Shown piece by piece: positions 47,801-61,540 of a stretch of DNA of 64,000 bases. This DNA is from Pratylenchus scribneri (Eukaryota > Nematoda > Chromadorea > Rhabditida > Pratylenchidae), in NCBI GenBank assembly GCA_030063045.1, contig JAQSEB010000150.1, positions 186,001 to 250,000 on the forward strand, read 5' to 3'. Under the pieces are notes generated by a model. It was not told the origin of the DNA, searched no databases, and saw only the letters and a list, made by a program, of their open reading frames with translations. Numbering within the stretch: position 1 is the first letter of the stretch; each line of letters opens with the position of its first letter. Made by a program: the position numbers and the translations under genes.

Positions 47801-49955
47801 TCCTTACATATTTATCGAATTTTTTTTATCATTTTTATGATTAAAATATTATTTATTATTAACAATATATATTTTATTTAATTTTTTAAAAAATTTATGT
47901 TCGCAATATTTGTTGATCATGATATATATTTTATAAAATTAAATAAATTACTATAATAAATTTATTATTTTACTTTGGTTATATATTTGAGTATATTTAT
48001 TTTATTTTAAGAATTTTATTTTTTACTCATGATTGCAAATCTTTCCTAGTTAATAAATTATTGTTATATAAAGGTTTAAAATTTTTATTTTTTAACAAAA
48101 TCATTATTTTAAAATTATCATTTATTTTATTGATCATTTCATAATTAAAAAACAAATAAACCATTCAGCAAATCTATTAATTTATACAATCAACAAATAA
48201 ATTTGTCTTCCAAAATTTTATAATTTTAAATATTATTTTATTAATTAAGAAAAATTGATAATTACATTCATCTTTCCATATATATTACCGTGAATTATTA
48301 TATTAATAATTTTAATTTTTATATATTTTTAAATATAAAAATTTTTAAATAGTTTTTTTATAATATGGTCGACTCATATACCGATATTATGCTCCATTAG
48401 AAAAAAGGTAGCCTGCATCTGATTTCATTTCAATTATTAATACTTTTCTTCTTTTTTTTCAATTCAATAAAATACATTTTTGCTAAATTCTAAATTTTTT
48501 AATTCATGCAAATCAAAATTTAATTTTAAATTTATTTATATTAAGTTTTATGTTTTGTTTTTTTCTTACTATAAAAATTTTAATATTCATCAATTATTTT
48601 GATCTTTATTAATTTTATTTATCATTTGAAAATTAAAGTTCACCACATATAAGAAAAAGTACAAATTGGCATTGAATAGGATGTAGTATATAGAGGTCGA
48701 AAGAAATCATTCACTTATGATTGACTTTTATTTTACATCGAAATTATTTATTTAAATTTAAAACATTTCTTAATTAAATATCTCTATTTTAATAATAAAG
48801 ATAATAAATTTGATTTTAATTTTACTTGAATATTATTCTATTATTAATCATTTATTAATACCTTTAATATTTAATTGTGTTATTATATAAAATAATTTAA
48901 TTATTGATTAAATTTTATATTTAAATTAAATCCACAATGGGCAATCACATTTTTACTTCCATTCTTTGAGTCGTTCCATGGAACATTCGTCTGCCATTAT
49001 CATCAATTCAAACATAATCTGAGGCTCCTATTTTGTCATTTGAATAATCTGCAAAATTTTATATCTAAATATTATTTACATACAATTATTTTCTAAATAT
49101 TTTTAAATTTCTCATTTTTACAAATTTTAATTTTTTTTTAATTTTAATATTTTAATAAAAATTTTAATGGTATTATTTCATAAAAATTTGATTAGAAGTT
49201 TATTTTGCTATCTTTAAATATATTATGTGATAAAATAATATTGATTATTAGATAAAGACACTTTTTTAAATTTTTTATTATATATTACAATTGTAAATTT
49301 ATCTTTTATTTTATTATTTCATAATATTTTATTATTATTTTTTTTAATAATTTATAAAAATATCACTGAATAAAAATCATTTTGAGTTTAAGCTAAATTT
49401 TTCTCGGATTTTTATTATAACAATTTTGATCTTAACACATACATTGGTATTAAAGAGTCACACAATTGATTTAATTTATTTTTTTTTATTAATTGGATTA
49501 TTATATGGCTAAATTTTTTTAAAAACTTTAAATTATATTAAAATTATTTTTATAATAAAAAATTTTTTCACATTTATTTTTCTATATGACAAAGTCAAAA
49601 AAATAGATAATCTTTTTAGAAGGATGAATTTATTTTATTATTCTTAAAATAAAAATTGAATAGAAATAATTTATAAATTTTAAATTTAAATAGTTTTTAT
49701 TCTCTTCCCATATTCGAAAAAATTTCAGTTTCAATTTTTGTAAAATATTTCGAAAATTTAATGCTTTCCTTTTTAAAAAGAGTTGAGGAATCTAATTTGC
49801 AAGTGAGATTTTTCTAAGTTGGTGGCTAAAATTAAGAACAAAATTTTAAAAAGCTTTAATTTTGTTAACCCTATATAACATGAGATAAAACTTTTCAAAA
49901 TATTTCTAAATAAAAATTAATTTTAATAATTATTTTTTGTTTTTGATTTTATATT
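47801..49955. other. A+T desert with weak islands
   Basis: Small less A+T-rich spots at 48365-48425, 48925-49040 and 49780-49870 yield only short frames. No splice-supported exon chosen. Confidence 0.45.
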
Positions 49956-49959
49956 TTTA

Positions 49960-50118
49960 TTAAAATTTATTCATAATCATTATTCCAGCTAATAGACCAC
50001 CTCCCAAATTAAAAATCATAAAGGCGATTGCTCCTTTTGTGGCCAAAACACTTTTCAACAAATAGACGATTTTTGCTGCCGCCACTGCTATTGCAGGGTT
50101 GTAATTTTTTAAATACAT
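49960..50118 (-). CDS. Small frame with NPA motif, possible aquaporin-like exon
   Basis: A minus frame of 52 codons from ATG at 50118 to TAA at 49960. Near the start it has YNPAIAVAAAKIVYLLKSVL, then GAIAFMIFNLGGGLLAGIM. N-P-A followed by a small-residue helix, a basic residue and a second Gly/Ala-rich helix with LGG is the order of the first half-helix region of aquaporins. The spacing from NPA to LGG is about five residues longer than usual, the preceding H is replaced by Y, and no other aquaporin exon is seen. A second minus frame (LQPCNSSGGSKNRLFVEK) is also open, so this is tentative. Confidence 0.35.
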   Translation of the reverse strand: MYLKNYNPAIAVAAAKIVYLLKSVLATKGAIAFMIFNLGGGLLAGIMIMNKF

Positions 50119-52950
50119 TAAAATGTTTATTAAAAAATATTGTTATTTTTGATAAAATTATATTTTATTAATTTAATATATTTTTAATTAAAAATATTAT
50201 AATATTTTTATAATTATTTAATCATTTCTTTGATCATATAAATCATTTCTGCTATTTCTTTATTAAAAATAATTTGAAAATTTCGATTCATGGATTGATT
50301 TTTAACACTATTTATTTTTTTTCAATTCGATTTAAATCAGCTTTAAATAATAATAATAAAAAGATAAAAATTTTTTTTGAATTAATTCAGTAATTTTCAA
50401 AATTTTTTTTTCAATATTTAACAAAATATATTTATTTTTTGAACAAATTAATAAAAATACTTCTTTGGCAATTTGCAGTTGCTCCTTTTACTTTTGCTCT
50501 TCATTCTAAAAAGATTTTTAACTTAATTAAAATTAATTTTTTTTTGAAAGAATTTATTTTGTTGTAATTAAAAATTTTATATTTATTATTCATTTATATA
50601 ATTAATATTTTAATACTTTTTATATAATTCATATTTTAAAAATTTTTATTTATAAAATTTTTACGAGAGAAATTTTTGATAGTAATAAAATGTTTTCTGG
50701 ATAATTCAAATTTCGGTTCGCTGTTCATTTATTTCAAATTGATTGGCGCAAATATATAAAATGTTATTTTTTTAATCATTAATTTGCATTTAAAATCTTT
50801 TCTTTGATTTCCATTTTAATTGAGTTTGTTTCACTAAGACATAAATTTTTTGCCAATTTCACTTCCTAATTCACTGCTTCATAACTTTCTCACTATTGGG
50901 AAATATATAAATAATGTATAAAATACAATATTATAATTACTTGTTTTTTTGAAGATTTCAATCAATCAATGAATCATGTTTTCCTTTATTTTTTTTCAGA
51001 TTGCTCATTACAGCTTCCTTTCAATTTGCTTCTTAAATAACAAAATATTTTGTAAATTTTTTAGTTTTGGTGTCAATCTTGATCTTATTAAGACAGTCAA
51101 AAATACTTTATTTATAAATTTTTTTTAAAACATATGGCTTTTAAGGTTTCTAAATCTTATCTTTATTCAAATTTATATAAGTCTGTTTATTCAAACAATT
51201 TTATAATTTCCCTGAATAAATCATTACACTTGTAATCTTTTATTCATATTAAAATAATAGCAAATTCTTATTTTATTTCTCAACTAAAATTCGTTTATAT
51301 TCTGAAATCTTAGTAAAATATCGTCAACCGGTAGACGAAATGCTGGACCAGTTTCTAATAAATTACATTTATTTAGATATTTTTTAACATTTATATAATA
51401 TATTTTTAAATAGTTTAATGTTTTTTTGGGAGAAAAATAAATTATTAATTTGATAAATATAAATATTTTTTTCTATAAAATAAATAATCTTATAATTATT
51501 GAATTTAATATCATTTTATTTTATAATTTTAACATTCTTATTTGCATTTAACTTAGTAATAAATTTTTGCTATATTTTTAAATTATTTTTAAATCAAATT
51601 TTTATATCAGTTAATTGGAATATAAATAGATTTGAACAAATTCTTTGATAATTTCAGAATTTTTTTTGAATTATTTTTTAGGATATTGAAAATTTTTATT
51701 TTATATAATTTGGAAATTTAAAGATTTTTTTATAATTTAGATTTCGGATGATTTTGTTGAACGATCATCTTTGTTCCTTCCCTTGCGTTCATAATTTAAT
51801 TTCAATTCTTCTTCTTTCTGATATATTGATACTTATCCCCATAGAAATAGAACAATTTGTACCTGTTGCAGCAACATTAGATATATTTCCACTTCTTGAA
51901 TAATTTCTATTTCTATTATTTTAATTTTTTCAATTTTTAAAAACTATAAAAATTATAATAAACCTATTTTCAAAAATACAAAATAATTTTTTCATAAATT
52001 ATTAATTCAAATTTATTTCCATTATTTTTTCCTAATTTAATTTACATTTCATAACAAAGATATATGGCATTTTATAAAAATATTCTTTTAAATAAAATTA
52101 ATAAAATTGATTTGTTTAATTCATTTTTTTAAAAATTTAAATTATAATATCTAATATTAATAATTTTTATATATTTATTTTATGAATTATATTAAAATTA
52201 ATTAATATATATATAAAATCGAACAAATGCAATAATTGCACAATAATGTCATAAACGATGAATATCTCTTCCATTTAGTTCGACCATTTTTTAAATTTTC
52301 TATTTCATATAACTAAATATTTAAAAAATTTTTATTTATTTAAAATGGAATTAATAAAATTATTTATTTAAAAGAATTAGTAATCAAATTAACAAAAATT
52401 TTAATTTATATAAAAAGGAAATAAAAAATTTTTTCGATAAAAATATTTTGGTTTAAGTTTGATTAAGTCTTTTAATCACTAAACTAATTTAAAAACATAG
52501 ATTCGAAAATCTAGTAGAGTGGCATGTTTTCCATATAATAATTGATATTATTTCTCTTTATGATCTTAAATAGTTAAAAAATAATTTTATTATTTTATTA
52601 TAATTAAAATTTTATCACAATTTTATTGTTAATTGATAGAATTAATAAATAATATAATTAAGTTTCTACATATATGTAAAAATTTTTTAAAATATACTTA
52701 TTATGATATTTGGCTTGCAAATTCATTTTTCTCTTAAAAATTATTTTCGTTCTAAATTTATTAATATTTTATAAATTTTATTAAAAATAGCTTCATTATA
52801 ATGGAAAATACATATTGATTATTATGTATATTTTAAAAAATTTTTATAATAAAAATTATTTATCTCTCAGGATCTGCCAAAAAAAATTCAATATTTAAAC
52901 TTCAACCTATGTTAAAATTCTTGAAGGAAAAATTAAAATTCCATTTTTAT
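50119..52950. other. A+T desert
   Basis: No supportable gene. Small islands at 50820-50890, 51330-51350 and 51750-51900 give short frames only. Confidence 0.5.
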
Positions 52951-52953
52951 TCC

Positions 52954-53154
52954 TTAAAGTGGATTAATTAGGAAAATATACAGAGGAAATTTTGTTCTTT
53001 GAATTGTGGCCCGTGTGTTTGAATATGGTCCTGCCACAGCCTTTTTAATTTGGTCCACATTTTTTTGGTTGAAAATGGCTGCACCCTCTGCCTTATTGAT
53101 TATTTCAAGAGTGGGCCATTTTGATTTCAATTGTGTGAAGTTTTTTTGCATCAA
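52954..53154 (-). CDS. Probable terminal exon, unknown protein
   Basis: A minus frame of 66 codons, starting TTG-ATG near 53154 and ending TAA at 52954. It reads MQKNFTQLKSKWPTLEIINK, then AEGAAIFNQKNVDQIKKAV and GPYSNTRATIQRTKFP, rich in K, N, Q, T and A, unlike chance A+T translation. Plus frames are interrupted. A short soluble, mostly helical domain is suggested. No acceptor is obvious just upstream, so the ATG may be genuine. I do not recognise the family. Confidence 0.5.
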   Translation of the reverse strand: MMQKNFTQLKSKWPTLEIINKAEGAAIFNQKNVDQIKKAVAGPYSNTRATIQRTKFPLYIFLINPL

Positions 53155-53210
53155 TAAATGATTATCTATGGAATTTTATTAGTATTACCTAATTTTAAGC
53201 TCATTGAAAT

Positions 53211-53426
53211 TTGTGGGCATTTTTAAAAATATTTTTATCGATTAATGGGGCAAGACAATTCTATAAACTTGCTAGTAAATATCATGATGGACATATATTT
53301 CAAAAAAATTCATCAAGATTTATTATAATATATTTACTTGAAAAAAATCAGTTTTTAGTCATTAAAATAATTGTAGATATTTTACGGATTTTCATTGATA
53401 GTAAGCATATTTTTAATATTTTTTGA
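53211..53426 (+). CDS. Possible exon, unknown protein
   Basis: A plus frame of 71 codons. The first third reads LSINGARQFYKLASKYHDG, and a canonical GTAAAT donor follows CTTGCTA there, so the exon may be only about 65 nt. The rest is I, F and L-rich and A+T-driven. Divergently placed 57 bp from the minus-strand frame to its left. Confidence 0.3.
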   Translation: MWAFLKIFLSINGARQFYKLASKYHDGHIFQKNSSRFIIIYLLEKNQFLVIKIIVDILRIFIDSKHIFNIF

Positions 53427-55285
53427 GTCTTATGGAGAGTGGTCTATGATTTTATTATGAAATATTGCATTCTTATTTAGTTATTTTTTTGTTTATTAAT
53501 ATTTTTAAAAAAATTTTATTGTTACCTAGTGCTATCATAAATGTTGAGGATCAATGAAAAATTTATATTTTTTAATTATTTTTTTTTCTAATTTTATTAA
53601 TAATTTGGTTATTAAGATAATTTGTAATAAATTTATGGTTATAATAAAAATATTAAATCAGTATAATAGAATTTTTTAATATGCATCTTTTATATTAAAG
53701 GCCAAAAACAAATTTTCCGATTCCGTAATTGCCGTGACTACCAATATTATATGCTTATTAAAAGCATGGTATTATCTAAAGTAATAAATATTTGTATTTA
53801 TGCAAAATCATTTTTCCATAAAATTTCCTGAAAAGATTTAGAAGATATTTTTATAAAGAATCTGATTAATGTAAATTGTAAAATAATATTTAATTAATTT
53901 GTATTATTTTCCAAAATTTATTGATTAAAATAATTAATTTAATCTTATAATTTAAACATCCAATTACTATAAAATTATATTTAAATTTTATTTGCATTAT
54001 TTTAAAATTTTAATTTATTTATTTTAATAAATGTATTAAAATGATAAATTCTTTACTTTTAATATTTTTTTTTATTAGTAATTTCATTTTTATTTAAATT
54101 TATTTTATTTATAAATTTTCAAATATAATTTAATTTATTTGTAAAAAGGGAAACAATTATTATAAATAAACATATATCATAAAGATTAATAAATTATTTT
54201 TATATAGCAAATTTATTCAACGTAGTACATTTTATTTGGAAAATCCAAATCATTTATGAATTTTTCATTTAATTATTGTTAAACAATTAAAAAATTTGTA
54301 ATTTTCTTTTAATTGAAATTACTTTTATTTGATAGGTAATAAGTTTGTTAAATGTTCTTTGTAAATATTACTTATATATTTATTAATTAAATAGTTTTAA
54401 TATATAATTTTATTAATTTTTAAACTATTCATTATTTTAAAAAATCTCTATCATAAATAAAATAGACCAAAAAATTTTTGATTATAAATTACAATATTTA
54501 ATTGTTATCATCATATTTGCATTTTAAATCGACTATAAATTTATAAATTATATCTTTATTCAACAATTTATCAATTAATTTCTTAATTCTTTGAAATTTG
54601 ATTAAATTTTTATTATATCGTATTTAATATTTTTCTATTTCTATAAAAGTATTTTAATTTTTTTTATTTTTTTATGTAATTTGAACAATAAATTATTAAT
54701 AATTTTAATAAAAAAACTTAACATAATCTTTGGAATATTGTAGTTCTTGTAACCAAGTGAAGAATAAACCAATCCATTTATCTTTATGTGACTAAGCTCT
54801 GATAATTTTTTATACATAGTTTTTTATAAATATTATATATATATTTCATTTTCATTTTTAATTTTAAAATAATTTTTAATATATTATAATTATATTATCC
54901 GAAATTTATAATTTCAATTTTTTAAATTTTTATATATCCATTTTATAATTTTTTATTATCAAATTTAATTTTAATTTAATCTTAAAAAATAAATTCAATA
55001 AAAATTTTATTCTATTTTTTGTAATTTATAAATATCTTTATTTTATTACAACTATACAATTTTTCAATGGAATTCCGGTCTCTTAATTTTTAAGTAAAAC
55101 AACAATAATCTATCTCCCGACAGAATTAGGCCATGTTATTCTAGATCAAGAATCTTAGTTATATAATAACGATTTATAGAAAATTTTACTGCAATTAACG
55201 CTGCTATTACGCTGTCTATGCAATTTGAAACAATATTTTGAGAACAAATCTTTTCATTTATTTTTATTTGAATTTGTAATCTGAA
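53427..55285. other. A+T desert
   Basis: No feature seen. Confidence 0.55.
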
Positions 55286-55287
55286 GG

Positions 55288-55317
55288 AAAATAATAATAA
55301 TAATAATAATAATAATA
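55288..55317. repeat. AAT microsatellite
   Basis: About nine uninterrupted AAT units in A+T-rich DNA. Confidence 0.9.
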
Positions 55318-56320
55318 TAAAAACTTTAGCATAATATTTATTTAATTAACGATAATTTTTGTAAATATTTTATATGATTCTAGAATATTTTAAAATAATA
55401 TCATTTTTTATGAAAATTTTATTTCTTTTTGAATATCTCCATGTAAATCATTTTTTTTTATTTTAATTCGGCATATTTTTAAAGAAAAAAATAAAAGATT
55501 TTTTAAATTATCATAATCTTTAATAAATAAAAGAAATGAATTTATCGCTCTTTTTCTTAATTCAATATTTTTTATTATCATAGTTTAATTTGTTTATTTA
55601 AAAATACATATAGATCAATAAAATTTTATAATTATTTGAAAAAATTTATTAATTCTTTTTTCTAAATCAATCCTTTATGTTTTTTAATAAAATAATAAAT
55701 AAATTTAATTTTAATTTTTAATTTAATATGATTTATATTTTTAAATTATATTATTTTTCTATTAGATTAAATATTTATTTTTTGTATATTCAATTATTCT
55801 CTTATTTTCACACATTTTCGATAGAGCAAGCCCAATTTAATTGTATATGTCTTGGTGATAAATATATTCATTTCCATATCGAAAGAAAGCATTTATGAGC
55901 TATTTTTATTATTAAAAATTGTAGTATCCAAAAATTAAAATTTTATTTGCAATATGGACTAATTTATGAAAGTTTTTAAATATATTTTTCTCATTATCAG
56001 ATATAATTTATATTAATTTAAATTAATGATTGAAAAAATTAAATCAATCTATTATGAAATTATTTATAAAATAAATTATATAAAAAATTATTTAATAATC
56101 TACATTCAAAAGAATTTAATGAATTAGTAAATAAATTATAACAAAATTTAATTTTTTATTTTAAGATTATGTAGCGAAGTCAGTAATATTATTTATTTTA
56201 TTTTTGAATAGTATAAAAAAAAATTAAATTATATTTTCCTAGTGAAAAAAAAAATAAATTTTATTTTAATTATTTTGCAATAAACAGAATTTATGATTAT
56301 TTTTTGTAAGAATTTTATTT
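55318..56320. other. A+T desert
   Basis: No feature seen. Confidence 0.55.
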
Positions 56321-56322
56321 TA

Positions 56323-56499
56323 TTAATAATTCGGCATTGCCAGCACGAGAGAGATTCCTTGTGTAAACGAAGCTTGACCTGCCTGGTCCAGAAATATGTG
56401 CGTAGTGCCCTCGAAAAGTTTCGTCACTTGCTCGGCAATTTTAAAACTATTTTTTACTAATTTAAAATCATCATTTAACAATTTTTCTAATTTATATTT
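56323..56499 (-). CDS. Probable terminal exon, unknown protein
   Basis: A minus frame open for 58 codons between TAA stops. The core from about 56450 reads KIAEQVTKLFEGTTHIFLDQ, then AGQASFTQGISLVLAMPNY and TAA. This 120-bp core is close to 50% G+C in a region of A/T tracts, and all other frames are broken, so strand and frame are firm. The upstream 20 codons (KLEKLLNDDFKLVKNSF) are A+T-rich and may be coding or intron, with TTAG and ATAG acceptors available. Mixed alpha/beta character, no signal or membrane segment. Family not recognised. Confidence 0.55.
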   Translation of the reverse strand, partial: KYKLEKLLNDDFKLVKNSFKIAEQVTKLFEGTTHIFLDQAGQASFTQGISLVLAMPNY

Positions 56500-59400
56500 T
56501 TATATATGAAAATAAAATTTATTTTTCATCATAAAAATAATGAATTTTAATATATTTTTTTTAATTTCAGAATTTTTTAATATTTTCTATTCAATTTTTA
56601 AATAATTTTTATATCTAAATAAGTTAAAAATAAAATTGATATTATGTTATTCCATATATAAAATTTTGCTGAAATTTTATTTAATCTAAATAAATTTTTC
56701 AAATTAAAATTTAATTAAAATTTCAATTTTAATTTTAATTGCTTTTTAACTATTCTTCCAATCTAGTCATTTTTAATTTTATAGTATTAATGAAATTTAA
56801 ATTTTTATTTGAAATATTTAAAATAAATAAAAATATTCATAAATTTCATAGAATTATTATTGTAAAATAAATCTTAATTATCGAACCATTAAAATAATTT
56901 ATATTTACTACCTCTTATTAACATACTTTTCATTTGTATTACTACAATTTTTCACATTCTTTCTATATCTATTTTCATTTAATAAAATTTTGTAATTTTA
57001 AAATCTTCCTTATTGCCATCGTTATTGTTATATTTGCCGCAAATGTATAATAGAATAACATAAAATTTTAACCTTACTTTTTGTTTTGCTAATTTTTAAT
57101 TTTATTTAACTCATCTATTTAAATATTTTATAAGTCGACGAATTCGAAAAGAATTTGTTTTAAAATAATGGTGCTTATCTTTTTCACCCCCAATTTTTTA
57201 TATAGACATAAAAATTAACTTAGAATAACATAAATAATTTATTATTTATCCATAAATTTTTTAATATTTTTTTTGAATTTTTATTTTATTAATTGAAAAT
57301 TTATTACTTTTCCATAATAATTCCTTATCATTTAATAAATTAAAATTCAATAATTATTTTATTTCTAAGAATATTAGAGTTCGATAAATTTTTGACTATT
57401 TTTGATTTTTTATTTCAATTATTTATTTAATGATATTCGATGCAAAAAAATGCTCTTCTTTATTATATTTGATTATTTAATTCATCCACAATGATAATTA
57501 TAAAAATAAATAAAAATAAATTTCACATGACATATTAATTTTATTGTTGAAATGTAATGATATTATCATATTAAATTTATATATTATCAATTTTGTTTTA
57601 ATTTTTTGAATTTATTTAATAATAAATTGCTCAATGATGGCTGCGGTTTGCAAAATGGTGAATTTTCACTAAATTTCAAGGGCTAAATTGATGAATCTTA
57701 GTTGGGAAGAGCATAGAATATCAATTTAAATAATGTGAAATAAATTATATTTTTATTTTATACTAATAATTTATAATTTTCATAAAATTTCTTGATTGAT
57801 ATGCTGATTTATATTTTTCTTTCTAGATAGATAAATTTATCTTTTTTTTTCTACAAATCATTATTATTTTTTTCAATTTAAAATTTTTCATAATTAAAAA
57901 AAATCAAATGTAATAATATTAGTCAATTTTTATATGAATTTTTTTATGAATATATTTTTTATTTTTGTCATAATAATTTGCTTCATCACAATTATTTAAT
58001 TTTGTCAATTTTAAATATAATTAAATTTATTATTTTTTATCTGATTATATGAAAATAAATTATTAAAATTTTATTTTTTTAAATATATTGTAATAAATTA
58101 TTTAAAATTTTTTTTTTGGTACAATTTTTAAGATATTAACATTCCCCCACATTTTATTTCTAATTCCATATTAATAAGGTATCATACATTTTTAATTTTT
58201 TTTATCAATTTATTAATATATTTAAAAATTAAAATATATTTGGTCATTATTTTCTAAAATTCAATAGAATTGTAAAATAAAATTACTTTCATTTTATAAA
58301 TGATTTTCATGAATATAATTTTTTAATTTAAATATAAAATCTTTCACAAACTAAACATTTAAATTATAGCTTTTGAAATTTTAAATAATTGTTTTTATAT
58401 TCATTTATTAATTTTATCGAGCAGTAATTGACAAGCGAATCTATAAAAATAGTCTGCAGTTTGAAATTATAAAAAATTAATTTAGAAATATTCACCAAAT
58501 TTTAATTGAAATTCAGTTTTGCTGTTAGATATTTTATATACAATAATATAATTTCAATCTAAAAAAAATAATAAAATCTTTCGTGACCGAATTGAATAAT
58601 TTTTTCTAGAATTTTATTTATAAAAATCTGAATTTTAATTAATAGAAATAATTTTAGCTTATTAATAAAACGCTAAATTTAGATAAATATAATTTTAGAA
58701 AATTTTTCTGGGGTCTTTAATATGATAAAATTATTAAATAGTTTCTTTTTTTTTAAATTTTGTATATTTTTTAAATTTTAAAATATCAATTAATAAATAT
58801 TTGAATATTTAATGTTATTTAATTTAAAATTAAAGTACAATTGAATTAAAAATAATAAATCATCCAAATTGCATTATAAATAATTTAGTTCTTATTGATT
58901 TTCAAGTTCATATTTTATTTTTGTAGTTTGTTGCTATGCATTCATTATCGCAATCGGTCAATTAGTAAAAATTTTTTTTAATCAATTTTATCCATTTTTA
59001 ACTAGAATTTTAATAATTTTTTATTTGGTGGAGAAACTCAAAATATTTAAATATAATTTTATATATAAATAATATGATCATATTATTAAAAAATGTTGTA
59101 AATGAGTTATGCCATTGTTAAGATAAAAATTTATATCAAAAAATAATTTACATAGTATTAAAATTTTCCTTAAATTATAAATAAAAGTTAATATAAAAAT
59201 GAAAAGAATAAGAAAATTTTTAATAAAAATCCATTATTAATAAATAATAAAATAAATCCTTCAAATTAATCAATTTATTCTTCCATGTAATTAATTTTTA
59301 ATTAAATGAAATAATAGATAATTAAATATGCATAAAATATTATTAAAATTAATTGATTTCATATTTATAAGTATACTTTTATAGAATTTTTAAAATTTTT

Positions 59401-60230
59401 CAAAATTAAAAAATTTCTAAAATATCACAAATATTAAAATTTATAAAAGTTTTTATTTTGTTTTTTTAAAATATTTTTTAAAATGATTTAATCGAATTTG
59501 ACTGAAATTTCACCAAATATAGATTGATTTAAAAAATTGTTAAATTAATAAAATAATCATAATATATTTTTCATAATTTTTTATTCTGAAATTATGTTTA
59601 AATTTAATTTATTATTCATTAACCAAAATTGCAAAAAAATAGATTTTTTTGGATTGTGCTAAACATTTTTATCATTCAGCAATTAACAATGATAATATAT
59701 AAAAAATTTTTGAAATTTATTATTTCTTTATTAATAAATTTTTTTATTTATCATTATTAAAAATAAATATTTTTCTACTTATAAATTTATAGAAAAAATT
59801 ACCTATTTATTATAATTCTAATTTCTTTAAGAAATAAAATCTATTTTAAAAAAAAAATTAATTAATTTTATAAAATCTTTATATTTTTTAATATAATCAT
59901 TTTTAATAAATTTTAAATTTAAATATTATTTTGTTCCATTTCCAACCAATCATTCCATGAATCTTTTTCATTTATAATTTGTTATAGAATTTTAGAATAA
60001 TAAACATTTCAATCAAACCTTGTTTATATGATTCCAAACGTATTTGTATAAGAACTTTTAAAAAAATCATTACACGCAAACTTGTTCTAAAACAATGAAG
60101 TAAGTTTTTCTCTTACAGTCCATACCAATGAGTGTTTTTGGATCAGGTGCAAATAATAATATGCTTTAACAATTGCATTTTCAATATATATTTGCATTGA
60201 AAATTAAAAATAAATGTAAAAAATTTTATT
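56500..60230. other. A+T desert with weak islands
   Basis: Islands: 57005-57050 (three plus frames open, one reads YCHRYCYICRKC); 57632-57660 (plus ATG-ATG, MAAVCKM before a GTGAAT donor; minus TILQTAAIIEQF also open); 60070-60165, where GTAAGTTTTTCTCTTACAG forms a 19-nt GT-AG stretch. None is accepted as a gene. Confidence 0.4.
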
Positions 60231-60231
60231 A

Positions 60232-60621
60232 GCCTGAATAAATATAATATTTAAAATTTCATAAGTTGTATAAAAATAATATTTTTATTTAATTTATTCA
60301 AAAAAAAATAATTTGCAGATATTAAAAATTATATTATAATATTATAATTATCAATTTTGCCTTGAATAAATATAATATTTTAAAATTTCATAAGTTGTAT
60401 AAAAATAATATTTTTATTTAATTTATTCAAAAAAAAATAATTTGCAGTTATTAAATATTATATTATAATATTATAATTATCAATTTTGCCTTGAATAAAT
60501 ATAATATTTTAAAATTTCATAAGTTGTATAAAAATTATATTTTTATTTAATTTATTCAAAAAATAATAATTTGCAGTTATTAAAAATTATATTATAATAT
60601 TATAATTATCAATTTTGCCTT
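60232..60621. repeat. Three-copy tandem repeat, unit 127-129 bp
   Basis: Units start at GCCTGAATAAAT (60232), GCCTTGAATAAAT (60359) and GCCTTGAATAAAT (60488), and a fourth start GCCTT at 60617 is cut off. Each carries CATAAGTTGTATAAAAAT and ATAATTTGCAG, then ends CAATTTTGCC. The copies differ by a handful of substitutions and one or two 1-bp indels, so the expansion is recent. Confidence 0.95.
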
Positions 60622-60763
60622 ATTCTATGACCTTTCTGTTAAGAGAGTTAAGGATTCCGAATAGTTCAAATTTTTCTCTCCAAATTTTTATATAATATAC
60701 GCTTATGTCGGCAAAAAACTCTCGTTTTTGCTGCTCGATTTGCTGCGATGATTTACTATTAAT
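60620..60763 (-). CDS. Probable exon, unknown protein
   Basis: A minus frame open for 47 codons, with SSQQIEQQKREFFADISVYY, then KIWREKFELFGILNSLNRK and TAA. After CATCGCAG, a 42-nt piece to ATAAGC|GTATAT is bounded by canonical splice sites; alternatively the whole frame is one terminal exon. Charged, amphipathic, coiled-coil-like. The stop lies at the edge of the tandem repeat. Plus frames are also partly open (KNSRFCCSICCDD), but shorter. Confidence 0.45.
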   Translation of the reverse strand: MNSKSSQQIEQQKREFFADISVYYIKIWREKFELFGILNSLNRKVIE

Positions 60764-61540
60764 TCATTTAATTAATTGGAGAATGTGAAAAGATGGATAA
60801 CTTATTAATTTAATTTAATAAAACAGAATTCTTACATATAAATTATTTTTTAATTTGATATTTTTTCATAAATTTTCACATAATATTCGAACATTTATAA
60901 AAATATTTCTTGTATTAATAATAAGGTAAATAATAAGTTTATATTATGAATATTTAAAACTTTCCAATAGAAATTTATTGATATTTTTTTATTAAAATAA
61001 AAATTTTCAAAAATAGAATTTTTTAAATATATGTAAATCTAATATTATTAAAATAAATTTATCTAATTTTTAGTCATTATTTTAATATTAAAATATTTTT
61101 ACACATTCAATTTTAGAAATTCCTTCGTTTTTTAATTATGTATTTAATTGAAAAATATTTAAGGACAAATATTTTTGAAAATCTTAAGATATCTTAAATG
61201 AAAATCTATAGAAATATTCCTTTAGTGAACTTCTACGTTATTAATTAAGTTGAATGAAGATATATTTTATTATATTTTGATAATATTGTAACTAAAAATT
61301 TTATTTAGAATTTTTATTGAATAATTTTAAAAAAATTATAAATTTAATTAAAACTTTTTTTTATAAAATATTTCTCGAAAATTTTTTATTTTATATAAAT
61401 CTATTTTATACATTACATTATATAATATTAAATTTTTTAAATTTTATGCATCGCAAACAATTGCACAAGTATTTAAAATAACCCAAAATAGCTGTTTATT
61501 ATAAGTTTGAATTTTCCTGGTTAATACATTAGCATTTCCT

